A DNA stretch of 64,000 nucleotides from NCBI GenBank assembly GCA_021299465.1, contig JAJTHB010000001.1, positions 34,492-98,491 on the forward strand, read 5' to 3'. Source of the stretch: Rickettsiales bacterium. Lineage in GTDB: Bacteria > Pseudomonadota > Alphaproteobacteria > Rickettsiales > SXRF01. A model generated the notes under the pieces. That model was given only the letters and a program-made list of their open reading frames with translations, ran no database searches and was not told where the DNA came from. Shown here piece after piece: positions 20,905 through 29,733 of the stretch; within the stretch, counting starts at the first letter, position 1; every line of letters starts with the position of its first letter. A program made the position numbers and the translations under genes.

Positions 20905-21905
20905 TGATTATAAATCCTACTACTGCCAACTTCCCCTCCACCCGCCTCAGGCGATTGCGACAAGCACCGTGGCTGCGCGAGATGGTGGCTGAGGTGCGGC
21001 TTCACCCGTCCGATTTGATATGGCCGGTCTTTATTCAGGAAGGCGAGAATACCGCAACGCCCATTAGCTCCATGCCCGGCGTTTTTCGCCTGACGCTTGA
21101 CCTTTTGGTGAAAGAAGCCAAGGAAGCAGCAGAGCTTGGTATCCCCGCTATCGCGCTGTTTCCGGTGGTGGACGGCAAGCTTAAAACCGAGCGTGGCGAT
21201 GAAGCACTCAATCCCGATAATCTCGTTTGCCGTGCGATTAAAATGCTCAAAGATACCCTACCCGGGCTGGGTATCATTACCGATGTCGCGCTCGATCCTT
21301 ACACCTCGCATGGGCAGGATGGGCTGGTGAAAAACGGCATTATCCTGAATGACGAGACGGTGGAAATTTTATGCAAGCAAGCGATCAACCAGGCGCGGGC
21401 GGGCTGCGATATTGTCGCGCCAAGCGACATGATGGACGGGCGAATCGGTGCCATCCGCCGCGCGCTGGAAGCCGAAGGATTTCAGGATACTGTCATTCTT
21501 TCATACGCCGCAAAATATGCATCTAATTTTTATGGGCCGTTTCGTGATGCGGTGGATTCAGCAAAACATCTTGGCGCGGCGGATAAGAAAACCTACCAGA
21601 TGGATGTTAGAAATAGCGATGAAGCGCTGCGCGAAGTGGCGCTCGACGTAGCGGAAGGCGCGGATATGGTGATGGTGAAGCCCGCAGGCAGCTACCTTGA
21701 TATCATCCAGCGAGTTTCCAAGGCATTCCCCCTACCCGTGCTCGCCTATCAGGTGAGCGGTGAATATGCGATGATCAAAGCCGCAAGCGAGAAAGGCTGG
21801 CTTAATGAAGAAGCCGCAATGTTTGAGAGCCTGATCGCCATCAAACGCGCGGGCGCGCGGGCGATATTGACGTATAGCGCCATAGAGATAGCGAGGCAGT
21901 TATGA
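20904..21905 (+). CDS. hemB: delta-aminolevulinic acid dehydratase HemB
   Basis: Condenses two 5-aminolevulinates into porphobilinogen in tetrapyrrole synthesis. The two active-site lysines are in LSYAAKYASNFYGPFRDA and MVMVKPAGSYLDI; substrate-binding residues are in ASEKGWLNE. Full length at 333 aa. It overlaps the preceding gene by 1 nt and ubiX by 4 nt. A perfect palindrome with 7-bp arms lies at 21252-21275. Confidence 0.97.
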   Translation: MIINPTTANFPSTRLRRLRQAPWLREMVAEVRLHPSDLIWPVFIQEGENTATPISSMPGVFRLTLDLLVKEAKEAAELGIPAIALFPVVDGKLKTERGDEALNPDNLVCRAIKMLKDTLPGLGIITDVALDPYTSHGQDGLVKNGIILNDETVEILCKQAINQARAGCDIVAPSDMMDGRIGAIRRALEAEGFQDTVILSYAAKYASNFYGPFRDAVDSAKHLGAADKKTYQMDVRNSDEALREVALDVAEGADMVMVKPAGSYLDIIQRVSKAFPLPVLAYQVSGEYAMIKAASEKGWLNEEAAMFESLIAIKRAGARAILTYSAIEIARQL

Positions 21906-22471
21906 GCAAACGTATCATTGTCGCCATCAGCGGTGCATCAGGCGCAATTTATGGCATTGAGCTGCTGAAGGGCCTGAAAGCGGCGGGTGTGGAGACACAT
22001 CTTGTAATTAGTAAAACCTCGCAGATTACCATCGCGCATGAAACCGACTATACCCTACCCCAGGTACATGCGCTCGCCGATCATTATTACTCGGTGAATG
22101 ATTTATCCGCTGCCATTGCCAGCGGTTCATTCAAAACTGATGGCATGATTGTCGCCCCCTGCTCGATGCGTTCGCTGGCGGAGATCGCCACCGGCAATTC
22201 AACGAATCTGATCACGCGCGCCGCCGATGTCATCTTAAAAGAGCGCCGGAAACTCATTTTGATGGTGCGCGAAACGCCGCTGCACTCGATTCACCTGCGT
22301 AATATGCTGACATTATCGGATATGGGCGTGATTATCGCGCCGCCGGTGCCGGCTTTTTATAGTAAACCGGCAAGCATTGAGGCGTTGGTAAGGCACACGG
22401 TAGGGCGTATGCTGGATATGTTTGATATCGAGGCTGGCCTTGTCAAGCGTTGGCAGGGTGTGGAAATATAA
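21902..22471 (+). CDS. ubiX: flavin prenyltransferase UbiX
   Basis: Makes the prenylated FMN cofactor of the UbiD decarboxylase used in ubiquinone synthesis. The N-terminal flavin motif VAISGASGAIYGIELL, the central VAPCSMRSLAEIATG and the C-terminal APPVPAFYSKP are family hallmarks. 189 aa, normal. It overlaps hemB in an ATGA junction; no ubiD is in the window. Confidence 0.95.
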   Translation: MSKRIIVAISGASGAIYGIELLKGLKAAGVETHLVISKTSQITIAHETDYTLPQVHALADHYYSVNDLSAAIASGSFKTDGMIVAPCSMRSLAEIATGNSTNLITRAADVILKERRKLILMVRETPLHSIHLRNMLTLSDMGVIIAPPVPAFYSKPASIEALVRHTVGRMLDMFDIEAGLVKRWQGVEI

Positions 22472-22523
22472 ACGGCAACTCTTAATAAGTTGATAAAGTG
22501 GTGGGCTTTTTCCTTTTTTTTGC

Positions 22524-22529
22524 TATAAT
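22524..22529 (+). promoter_or_regulatory. candidate -10 box (TATAAT)
   Basis: A perfect TATAAT lies 47 nt upstream of the DUF465 start, after a T-rich stretch. I see no good -35 hexamer at 16-18 bp, so it may need an activator, or the match is chance. Confidence 0.4.
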
Positions 22530-22575
22530 GCGCGCATCTTGTTGTTTAACAGCCACTTAATGGATCTCATTTTCC

Positions 22576-22764
22576 ATGAACGAAGACCTTTTGCTCCATA
22601 AGCAGCTCGAAACCCTGCGTGATCAGCACCGCGACCTCGATGATAAAATCAAGCTTAACGGCATTGATGAGTTTTCTAAACAGCGCTTCAAAAAAATGAA
22701 GCTGCAGCTGCGCGACGAAATCATTCGCCTCGAACATCAGATCTACCCAGACATCATTGCCTGA
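22576..22764 (+). CDS. DUF465 (YdcH-like) small protein
   Basis: A 62 aa, highly charged helical-hairpin protein. The pattern LRDQHRDLDDKI ... FKKMKLQLRDEI is typical of the DUF465/YdcH family, which is widespread in Proteobacteria and has no settled function. Its last 8 nt overlap the start of the next gene, so the two are likely coupled. Confidence 0.88.
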   Translation: MNEDLLLHKQLETLRDQHRDLDDKIKLNGIDEFSKQRFKKMKLQLRDEIIRLEHQIYPDIIA

Positions 22765-24001
22765 TATTCACATCACATCACTGGGCGGCCTGGGCGACGG
22801 TATCGCTGAGCTTGATGGCAAACCTGTTTTTGTCGAAAAAGCGGCGGTTGGCGATCAGCTTCGCGTTCGCATCACCCAGCAGACAAAAGAATTTTTACGC
22901 GCCGAGATTCTGGATATCCTTGAAGCCGGCAAGGAGCGCATCATAGCGCCCTGCCCGCATTTTTCAGCATGTGGCGGTTGCAGCCTTCAGCATTTAACCG
23001 AAGCCGCCTACCAAGGCCTTAAACATAAAATCATGCATGATGCGCTGGCGCATGCCGGCTTTGCGGATGCGCCGCGCGAGATGATTTTTCTTGAGGCGGC
23101 CTCGCGCCGCCGCAGCGAACTGAAATGGGATGGCGCGCGCTTTGCTTACTATGCCTCACGCACGCGCGATCTGGTGGCGATTGAGCAATGCCTCATTTTA
23201 GAGCCGGTTTTGCAATCGCTGCTTACGCCGCTGGCTGAAGCGCTGGCGGGATGGCACGCCACGCGCGCAATCAAAACCGTTCACCTTACCGCCGCCGACA
23301 GCGGTATCGACATGGTGCTTGAATGCAGCTCCATCGTGGAAAATACCGACACACTAAGTGAGCTTGCCGAAAGGCTAAACCTGGCAAGGGTTTCACTTTC
23401 AGCGCCGGATCAAAAACATCTGGTGGTCGTAAACCGCGCGCCGGTTACCATGCGGCTCGGCGGCTATGATATCGCGCTGCCTCAGGGCGCTTTCCTGCAA
23501 GCGACAAAGCAAGGCCAGCGCCTACTCACCGATGCAGTTATTAATGGCCTGGGCGAGGCAAAATCCGTTGCTGATTTATTCTGCGGTATCGGCACTTACA
23601 GCTTTGCGCTGGCCAGATCGATTAAGCGCCACGCGGTGGAATCGGATGGCGATATGGTAAGGGGCCTCAAGACGATGGTGCATCTGCATGGGTTGCAACG
23701 TCATTTTACCACCGAAATGCGGGATTTATTCAAACACCCCTTAACCGCAGAAGAACTACGTAAATTCAACGCCGTTATTATTAATCCTCCCCGAACGGGC
23801 GCTAAGGCTCAGTGTGAGGAAATTGCCAAATCATCGATTGCGAAGGTGGTGATGGTCTCGTGCAATCCGGCGAGCTTCGCCCGCGACGCGAAAATCCTCA
23901 AGAACGCTGGTTTTTCTATGGTTTCCGCGCAAGGCATCGACCAGTTCGTGTTCAGCCCGCATCTGGAGCTGGTGGCGGTGTTTGCAAGAAGTTCGCAGTA
24001 A
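22757..24001 (+). CDS. RNA (uracil-5-)-methyltransferase, RlmD/TrmA family
   Basis: SAM-dependent enzyme that methylates C5 of uracil in RNA; rRNA U1939 is a common target but is not proven here. The N-terminus (SLGGLGDGIAELDGKPVFV) resembles the TRAM region. Four Fe-S cysteines are likely, one early and three in CPHF..CGGC. The SAM motif is DLFCGIGTYSFAL and the catalytic Cys is in MVSCNPASFARD. The start is a TTG overlapping the DUF465 gene. The stop lies inside a heptad repeat. Confidence 0.9.
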   Translation: MPDIHITSLGGLGDGIAELDGKPVFVEKAAVGDQLRVRITQQTKEFLRAEILDILEAGKERIIAPCPHFSACGGCSLQHLTEAAYQGLKHKIMHDALAHAGFADAPREMIFLEAASRRRSELKWDGARFAYYASRTRDLVAIEQCLILEPVLQSLLTPLAEALAGWHATRAIKTVHLTAADSGIDMVLECSSIVENTDTLSELAERLNLARVSLSAPDQKHLVVVNRAPVTMRLGGYDIALPQGAFLQATKQGQRLLTDAVINGLGEAKSVADLFCGIGTYSFALARSIKRHAVESDGDMVRGLKTMVHLHGLQRHFTTEMRDLFKHPLTAEELRKFNAVIINPPRTGAKAQCEEIAKSSIAKVVMVSCNPASFARDAKILKNAGFSMVSAQGIDQFVFSPHLELVAVFARSSQ

Positions 24002-24099
24002 GCAGCGAGCAGTTGGCAGTGGACAATGAAGCGCGCTCCGTCTAATTATAGCGCCCATTTACTGTTTTCTGCAAACTGTCAACTGCCAACTGAACATGA
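23990..24099. repeat. bipartite inverted heptad-repeat element
   Basis: Left arm: AGTTCGC, AGTAAGC, AGCGAGC, AGTTGGC, AGTGGAC, AATGAAG. Right arm from 24058: TTTACTG, TTTTCTG, CAAACTG, TCAACTG, CCAACTG, AACATGA. Shifted one base, left units begin with CAG and right units end in CTG, so the arms are inverted copies around an AT-rich centre (24032-24057). The element contains the stop of the upstream gene and the start codon of lepA. Confidence 0.8.
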
Positions 24100-25898
24100 C
24101 TGACCTCTCCCTCATCCGCAATTTTTCCATCATCGCCCATATCGATCACGGTAAGTCAACACTCGCCGACCGGCTGATTCAAACCTGCGGCGGCTTAGAA
24201 GCGCGCGAGATGACCGAGCAGGTGCTCGATAGCATGGAAATTGAAAAAGAGCGCGGCATCACCATCAAAGCGCAAACCGTGCGCCTGAACTATAAAGCGA
24301 AAGACGGCAAAAGCTACATCCTCAATCTGATGGATACGCCAGGCCATGTTGATTTCGGCTATGAAGTGTCACGTTGCTTGGCGGCTTGTGAAGGCTCGTT
24401 GCTTGTGGTGGATGCATCGCAAGGCGTGGAAGCGCAGACGCTTGCGAATGTTTACAAGGCCTTTGATGCACATCATGAACTGGTGCCGGTACTCAATAAA
24501 GTTGACCTGCCGGCCGCCGATATCGAGCGCGCCAAAGCACAGATTGAAGACGTGATCGGTATTGATGCGTCCGACGCCATTCCCATATCCGCCAAAGCAG
24601 GCATCGGTATCGAAGAAGTGCTGGAGGCAATTGTCACGCGCCTGCCGCCGCCAAAAGGTGACAGCAGCCTGCCACTGAAAGCCCTGCTGGTTGATAGCTG
24701 GTATGATATTTACTTAGGGGTGATCATTCTCGTGCGCATTGTTGAAGGCACACTCACCAAAGGCATGAAAATCCGTATGATGAGCAATGGTAGCGCGCAC
24801 AACGTTGACCAGCTTGGGTTTTTCACACCCAAAAAAGTGCCCGCAGAGAAATTATTGCCCGGCGAAGTGGGTTATATCATCACCGGCATTAAGCTTGTGG
24901 CGGATTGTAACATCGGTGATACCATCACCGAAGAACGCCGCCCTGCCGCCGAACCACTGCCTGGCTTCAAACCTTCACAATCGGTAGTGTTTTGCGGCTT
25001 GTATCCCACCGATGCATCCGACTTTGAACATCTCAAAGATTCGCTGGGAAAACTACGCCTTAATGATGCGAGCTTTGAATATGAAACCGAAAGCTCAACA
25101 GCGCTTGGCTTTGGTTTTCGTTGTGGTTTCCTTGGCATGCTGCATCTGGAAATCATTCAGGAGCGCCTCGAGCGCGAGTTTGATCTTGACCTCATCACCA
25201 CCGCGCCGAGCGTGGTGTACCGCATGCATTTAACTGACGGCACAATGGTGGAAATGCACAACCCCAATGATATGCCGGATGTCACGAAAATCGATCATAT
25301 CGAAGAGCCGTGGATCAAAGCCACCATCATGACGCCAGATGATTATCTCGGCAATATCCTCGCGCTTTGCACCGAAAAACGCGGCATTCAGGAAACGCTT
25401 ACCTATGTCGGCTCGCGTGCGATGGTTGTATATAAATTACCGCTGAATGAAGTGGTTTTTGATTTTTATGACCGCCTCAAAAGCTGCTCCAAAGGTTATG
25501 CCAGTTTTGATTATGAACTCACCGATTACTCCGAATCCGATCTCGTGAAAATGAATATTCTGGTTAACGGAGAGCCGGTGGATGCGCTGGCGCTCATCGT
25601 GCATCGCTCGCAGGCTGATTTCCGTGGCCGAAGACTGTGCGAGCGCCTGAAAGATTTGATTCCCAAACATATGTTTGCGATTCCCATTCAGGCTGCGATT
25701 GGCGGCAAGATCATTGCGCGCGAAACCATCTCAGCGATGCGGAAAGACGTATTGGCCAAATGCTACGGCGGCGACGTATCGCGTAAGCGCAAGCTGCTTG
25801 AGAAACAGAAAAAAGGTAAGAAAAAAATGCGCGAGATTGGCAACGTCAACATCCCGCAAAGCGCCTTCTTGGCGGCACTTAAGATGGGTGATGAATAG
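24096..25898 (+). CDS. lepA: elongation factor 4 (LepA)
   Basis: Ribosome-associated GTPase that back-translocates or remodels stalled ribosomes. G1 is [15 protein letters not shown]3 [13 protein letters not shown]4 NKVDLP; the LepA-specific C-terminal domain ends with basic [22 protein letters not shown]. 600 aa, standard. The start codon falls within the last unit of a heptad element, so its leader RNA can probably fold strongly. Confidence 0.97.
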   Translation: MTDLSLIRNFSIIAHIDHGKSTLADRLIQTCGGLEAREMTEQVLDSMEIEKERGITIKAQTVRLNYKAKDGKSYILNLMDTPGHVDFGYEVSRCLAACEGSLLVVDASQGVEAQTLANVYKAFDAHHELVPVLNKVDLPAADIERAKAQIEDVIGIDASDAIPISAKAGIGIEEVLEAIVTRLPPPKGDSSLPLKALLVDSWYDIYLGVIILVRIVEGTLTKGMKIRMMSNGSAHNVDQLGFFTPKKVPAEKLLPGEVGYIITGIKLVADCNIGDTITEERRPAAEPLPGFKPSQSVVFCGLYPTDASDFEHLKDSLGKLRLNDASFEYETESSTALGFGFRCGFLGMLHLEIIQERLEREFDLDLITTAPSVVYRMHLTDGTMVEMHNPNDMPDVTKIDHIEEPWIKATIMTPDDYLGNILALCTEKRGIQETLTYVGSRAMVVYKLPLNEVVFDFYDRLKSCSKGYASFDYELTDYSESDLVKMNILVNGEPVDALALIVHRSQADFRGRRLCERLKDLIPKHMFAIPIQAAIGGKIIARETISAMRKDVLAKCYGGDVSRKRKLLEKQKKGKKKMREIGNVNIPQSAFLAALKMGDE

Positions 25899-25909
25899 GA
25901 GGATTAGAT

Positions 25910-26419
25910 ATGGCCTTGATGATAGACCCCGAACTAAAGCAAACCATTGATCAAATGGTGGTTAGTTTTCAGCCCGTATACCAATTGTGGATTGGCGGGC
26001 AAAGCGATTCACAGCTGCCACAAAAAGCAGAAGATTGCCTCGCTGCTGATATCACCAAACTAGGCGGCTACATGATGGCCGCTGATAGCGTCGCCCGAAC
26101 ACTTGAAAACAAGCTGCTATCCGAAATGATTGCGTGTTTGCGCACTGAGTATGACCACATGCCTTATGATTACGAACTGGCGGCGACCGATACATCGCTC
26201 TCAGATCAGCTAAGCAAGATGGAAACAGGTATGCCAGATTTGCTCAGCAAGCGCGTGCTTCAAGATTGGATCAACCAGCATCATGGTAACAAGGCGGTGG
26301 CAAACAGCACACTTAAGTGTTTAGCGGCACTGGCCAACAGGCTTGTGATTCGCGATGGCAGATTGACCAGCGAAGAACTTAAACGTCTGTCGCAGCTTGA
26401 AAGCCACCTGCAACTCTGA
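25910..26419 (+). CDS. hypothetical soluble protein
   Basis: Unrecognised, 169 aa. A good ribosome site (AGGAGG at 25897-25902, starting in the lepA stop codon) precedes ATG 25910. Helical by composition, no membrane segment. Some hydrophobic-heptad character (ELKRLSQLESHLQL) at the C-terminus suggests a coiled coil. It sits between lepA and an ABC exporter and overlaps the exporter start by 1 nt, so it is co-expressed with it. Confidence 0.75.
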   Translation: MALMIDPELKQTIDQMVVSFQPVYQLWIGGQSDSQLPQKAEDCLAADITKLGGYMMAADSVARTLENKLLSEMIACLRTEYDHMPYDYELAATDTSLSDQLSKMETGMPDLLSKRVLQDWINQHHGNKAVANSTLKCLAALANRLVIRDGRLTSEELKRLSQLESHLQL

Positions 26420-28191
26420 TGCAGCCGCAACCCATCAGTCTACTAACCTTTATCACGACTCATCTCGCAAAACAAAAAACCAGCTTTGGCTTGCTGGTCT
26501 TGTTTTCTCTCATGTGGTCTGTCGAGCAGGTTGCATTTCCATATGTGATTAAAATGATCATTGATACCCTCACCGGGTATCAAGGTGATAAAGCCGACAT
26601 CTACAGTGTACTAGCGACACCACTCGTCATTGGCGCGAGTGTCTGGCTAATCTCGATCGCGGCGTGGCGGCTATCTGACATTGCGGACTTCTTTTTTTCG
26701 CCTCGCTTTCAGGCTAGCGTGCGCGAGGCGATGACCGAACATGTGTTTGGCCATTCACAGCGTTATTTCTCGGAACATCTCTCGGGCAGCATTTCCAACA
26801 AAATCGCCGATATGACACGCGGCACACATTATCTTACGATACAGTTTGCGCGATTCCTGTTTCCTAACCTCATAGCCATTATTCTTGTAGCAGTGGTAAT
26901 GGCAACGATTGCACCAGTATTTGCTGTCATTTTAGTGTCTTGGGCATTGGTGCATTTATGGATATGTGCCGCGAGATCACGTATTTGCGATGCCGTATCG
27001 AAAGAGCATTCGGAGCTAAAAAGCGAGCTGGCGGGGCGTATCGTCGATGCCGTGACCAATTTCATCACGGTGCGGCTTTTTGCACGCGCGAAGGATGAGA
27101 TGGATTACATTCGCGGTTTTCAGCATAAAGAAATAAAAGCACATAAGCGTGTGCTGATTACTGTTGCCAAAGTACGCTTGCTTCTCGAAGTCCCCTGCTT
27201 GCTAATGATTTGCGTGATGATTTTTTTCATCATCGAAGGCTGGAAGACCGGCAGCATCGGCACCGGCGACATTGCCTTTCTGCTCGGCGCGACGATGAAT
27301 CTGATTTATATACTGTGGCGCGTTGGCATGGAGTTTCCAGCGCTTTACCGCGAGATCGGCGTTTGCCAACAGGCGCTGAGTTTAATTAGCGAACCACATG
27401 AAATTATTGATCAACCGACTGCATACCCCCTTGTGGTATCTAAGGGTGAGATCACATTCGAGAATGTTTATTTTGAATACCGCCCTGGCCAGAATTTATT
27501 TCGTGATAAAACACTCACCATTCGAGCCGGCGAAAAAGTGGGCCTCGTTGGTTTTTCCGGCAGCGGAAAAAGCACCTTTGTGAATTTGCTGCTCAGGCTC
27601 TATGAAGTAGAGCGCGGGCGTATCCTGATTGATGGGCAGGCTATAGCCGAGGTCACACAAGATAGCCTGCGCGCGGCAATTGCGCTTATCCCGCAAGACC
27701 CTGTTTTGTTTCACCGCAGCCTGCGCGAAAATATTACGTATGGCCGCCCTGAAGCAAACGAAGCTGATATGATCCGCGCGGCGAAAGATGCTCATTGTCA
27801 CGAGTTTATCATGGCTGCAGAGGGCGGCTATGATGCCATTGTCGGCGAACGTGGCGTGAAACTTTCTGGCGGGCAAAGGCAGCGCGTGGCCATCGCCCGC
27901 GCCATTATCAAGAACGCACCCATCGTTGTATTTGACGAGGCGACCTCCTCGCTGGATTCAATCACTGAGCTTGCCATCCAGCAGAGCATGCAGGCGATGA
28001 TGAAGGGGCGCACCACCATCGTGATTGCCCACCGGCTTTCCACACTTACCTTCATGGATCGTATTTTGGTGTTCGATCATGGCCGGATTATCGAGGATGG
28101 CAGCCATCAGGCGCTGCTTGCCGCCGGCGGCCACTATGCGCGGCTGTGGGGCATGCAGGCGCATGGCTTCCTGCCAGACCGGGCGGCTTAA
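26419..28191 (+). CDS. ABC transporter, fused permease and ATPase (exporter type)
   Basis: Half-transporter of the MsbA/multidrug type, 590 aa. About six membrane helices lie in residues 20-330; the nucleotide-binding domain has Walker A GFSGSGKST, Q-loop IPQDPVLFHRSLRENI, signature LSGGQRQRVAIARA, Walker B IVVFDEATSSLD and H-loop IAHRLSTL. It probably works as a homodimer. The substrate cannot be told from sequence; no partner exporter gene is adjacent. A perfect 7-bp inverted repeat lies at 26563-26581. Confidence 0.92.
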   Translation: MQPQPISLLTFITTHLAKQKTSFGLLVLFSLMWSVEQVAFPYVIKMIIDTLTGYQGDKADIYSVLATPLVIGASVWLISIAAWRLSDIADFFFSPRFQASVREAMTEHVFGHSQRYFSEHLSGSISNKIADMTRGTHYLTIQFARFLFPNLIAIILVAVVMATIAPVFAVILVSWALVHLWICAARSRICDAVSKEHSELKSELAGRIVDAVTNFITVRLFARAKDEMDYIRGFQHKEIKAHKRVLITVAKVRLLLEVPCLLMICVMIFFIIEGWKTGSIGTGDIAFLLGATMNLIYILWRVGMEFPALYREIGVCQQALSLISEPHEIIDQPTAYPLVVSKGEITFENVYFEYRPGQNLFRDKTLTIRAGEKVGLVGFSGSGKSTFVNLLLRLYEVERGRILIDGQAIAEVTQDSLRAAIALIPQDPVLFHRSLRENITYGRPEANEADMIRAAKDAHCHEFIMAAEGGYDAIVGERGVKLSGGQRQRVAIARAIIKNAPIVVFDEATSSLDSITELAIQQSMQAMMKGRTTIVIAHRLSTLTFMDRILVFDHGRIIEDGSHQALLAAGGHYARLWGMQAHGFLPDRAA

Positions 28192-28237
28192 AAATCATTG
28201 ACACCCGCCACTAGCGCGCTATCTTCCGCTTCCTTCT

Positions 28238-28272
28238 TTTGACATCTGACAACCGTCACCTGTCATCCGGAT
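28238..28272. repeat. heptad repeats directly before tRNA-Ala
   Basis: TTTGACA, TCTGACA, ACCGTCA, CCTGTCA, TCCGGAT in register. The units share a GACA or GTCA core. Only one arm is seen; the tRNA begins at the next base. Confidence 0.55.
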
Positions 28273-28348
28273 GGGGCTTTAGCTCAGCTGGTAGAGCGCT
28301 TCCATGGCATGGAAGAGGTCAGGAGTTCGACTCTCCTAAGCTCCACCA
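28273..28348 (+). tRNA. tRNA-Ala (anticodon GGC)
   Basis: Cloverleaf of 76 nt. The acceptor GGGGCTT pairs with AAGCTCC (one G-T), the D-arm is AGCTCAGCTGGTAGAGC, and the anticodon stem CTTCC/GGAAG encloses loop ATGGCAT with anticodon GGC. The T-arm is AGGAG TTCGACT CTCCT, and CCA is encoded. It reads GCC/GCU codons. Confidence 0.96.
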
Positions 28349-28369
28349 CTTCCTTGTTCGAACAATATT

Positions 28370-28410
28370 TATGCGCTAAATCATGGTATTCGGCGGTTCG
28401 ACTCTTTCAG
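28370..28410 (+). other. possible degenerate tRNA-Ala fragment
   Basis: GCGCT, CATGG and GTTCGACTCT occur here in the same order as in the tRNA-Ala gene just upstream (the last at 28325-28334 in the tRNA and 28396-28405 here). The stems are not preserved. It could be a decayed duplicate or an attachment-site remnant, or chance. Confidence 0.35.
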
Positions 28411-28417
28411 GGACTAA

Positions 28418-29488
28418 ATGGCAAAGCTTGATCCAGAAAAAGCTGCAAGAAATAAAAAGATCAATGAGCTAACGGCACAGCTCAAGGATATGTTGCCGCA
28501 GGTGCTAAAAGATACACAAGTAACTAATGAGCATTCCCTACATGCTTATTTTGCTACAAGAAAAGCCAAATATATTGATTTGAAGCATGAAGTAATTCCT
28601 TCGGCTGAACATTATATCTCATTGTTCATTAAAGGCCTTAAAGCTGATCTCGAAACAGAAGGCAAAACTGCTTATCAGCAGTTTTATGAAAACCTTAGTG
28701 CATCAGAAATTTCAAAAAAATATCTCTACATTTTCTTCCATCGCACTTATCTCCGAGAATATGAAAATCTTTCTAAGAATCGCCCTCATACAGACGATGC
28801 GGTTATCTGGATTGGGCAAAATAACGCTGATTATGGACTCCTTGTCACGCCGGTCTTTAAAAATGACACTTGGGTTAATGATAAAAGTGAAATTCGACGC
28901 TTTAAAAAGCGATACTGGTCAATTGGCCACATCTTGGAGACTGGTCTTGTTATTCCTAATAAAAATGAAACATTTGAATTCAAAAATGTTGACGAATATT
29001 TGAAATTTTTTGAACATGTCTTAGTAAGAAATACTGCCTCACCTTATCAGAAGCAGATCGCTGCGCTTTATACTCAGTATGTTAAAAAATCTAATGCGCC
29101 CGAAGAGATACTACTTCTAATACCTGAGTTTCGTTATGGTGGCATTGCTTCAAAGCATGAATACCGGTTAGATTTTTGTATTATAGATCCTGAAACCTGC
29201 AACAAAATAGGATTTGAGCTTTCTCCCTGGTCAACTCATGGAAAGTTAACTGGAACAAAAGATAAGAAACAGGTTCAGATTAATGCTGAGGCGTCGGCAA
29301 ATTTTAGTAAGGAGATGAAAAAGCATAAAGACTATTATAAAAAATACGGGATTTTTTCTCTAGTATACACTGACACTGAATTAGCGGACATTCAGGGAGT
29401 TTTCTCAGATATTGAGAAATATCTACACCCACAAAAAGTTGCGTCTCAACTTCAACTTCACGTGATTTCAGAATTTTTTAATAGCTAG
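28418..29488 (+). CDS. AT-rich hypothetical protein, possible PD-(D/E)XK-like nuclease
   Basis: Unrecognised 356 aa protein. Its composition (clearly AT-rich, Lys/Tyr/Phe-rich product) differs from all neighbours and it follows tRNA-Ala, both signs of transfer. The C-terminal third has a compact conserved-looking core: PEFRYGG (Glu237), EYRLDF (Asp252) and KIGFELSPWSTHG (Glu267). Acidic residues on adjacent strands in this order recall restriction-endonuclease-like folds, although the usual ExK lysine is absent. The N-terminal 200 residues are helical and charged. No partner gene, integrase or methylase is nearby. Function unknown; nuclease is a hypothesis. Confidence 0.7.
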   Translation: MAKLDPEKAARNKKINELTAQLKDMLPQVLKDTQVTNEHSLHAYFATRKAKYIDLKHEVIPSAEHYISLFIKGLKADLETEGKTAYQQFYENLSASEISKKYLYIFFHRTYLREYENLSKNRPHTDDAVIWIGQNNADYGLLVTPVFKNDTWVNDKSEIRRFKKRYWSIGHILETGLVIPNKNETFEFKNVDEYLKFFEHVLVRNTASPYQKQIAALYTQYVKKSNAPEEILLLIPEFRYGGIASKHEYRLDFCIIDPETCNKIGFELSPWSTHGKLTGTKDKKQVQINAEASANFSKEMKKHKDYYKKYGIFSLVYTDTELADIQGVFSDIEKYLHPQKVASQLQLHVISEFFNS

Positions 29489-29696
29489 CCCCATTATGCT
29501 AATTTTAGATTCCACAAAGCATTCTACTAATTCTCTGCAATTCCTGATCTACTTCATAGAGCCGTTGGTTCGATGTTATTCCACTACCGACCACCACCCT
29601 ACGCCTTCGGCTTCGGGTGGCGAGCCACTTAATGTGGTCACATAACCATCCCATATTCAACCGCTTACACGATGTATTTGCGCAAGGGGCAAATAT
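29489..29696. other. noncoding stretch between transferred gene and csoR-like gene
   Basis: About 208 nt with no convincing gene. It contains a hairpin at 29594-29620 (CCACCC with GGGTGG, with an inner CGCC-TTCG-GGCG-like part) without a T-run. I see no integrase site or tRNA copy here. Confidence 0.5.
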
Positions 29697-29710
29697 ACCC
29701 TATAGAGGGT
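29697..29710 (+). promoter_or_regulatory. candidate CsoR/FrmR-type operator
   Basis: ACCCT-ATAG-AGGGT, preceded by AT: it matches the TACCC...GGGT pattern of CsoR-family operators. It lies 24 nt upstream of the repressor start, where binding would block its own transcription. Confidence 0.55.
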
Positions 29711-29733
29711 GTCCAACTTTTAGGGAGGGGTAT

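Noticed and set aside
29560..29600. Second tRNA 3' end as an attachment site after the AT-rich gene
   Set aside because: GGTTCGA is present but the flanking bases do not pair as a T-arm, and there is no match to the tRNA-Ala 3' end.
28349..29733. Complete genomic island or prophage at tRNA-Ala
   Set aside because: Only one foreign-looking gene is present, with no integrase, transposase or direct repeat of useful length.
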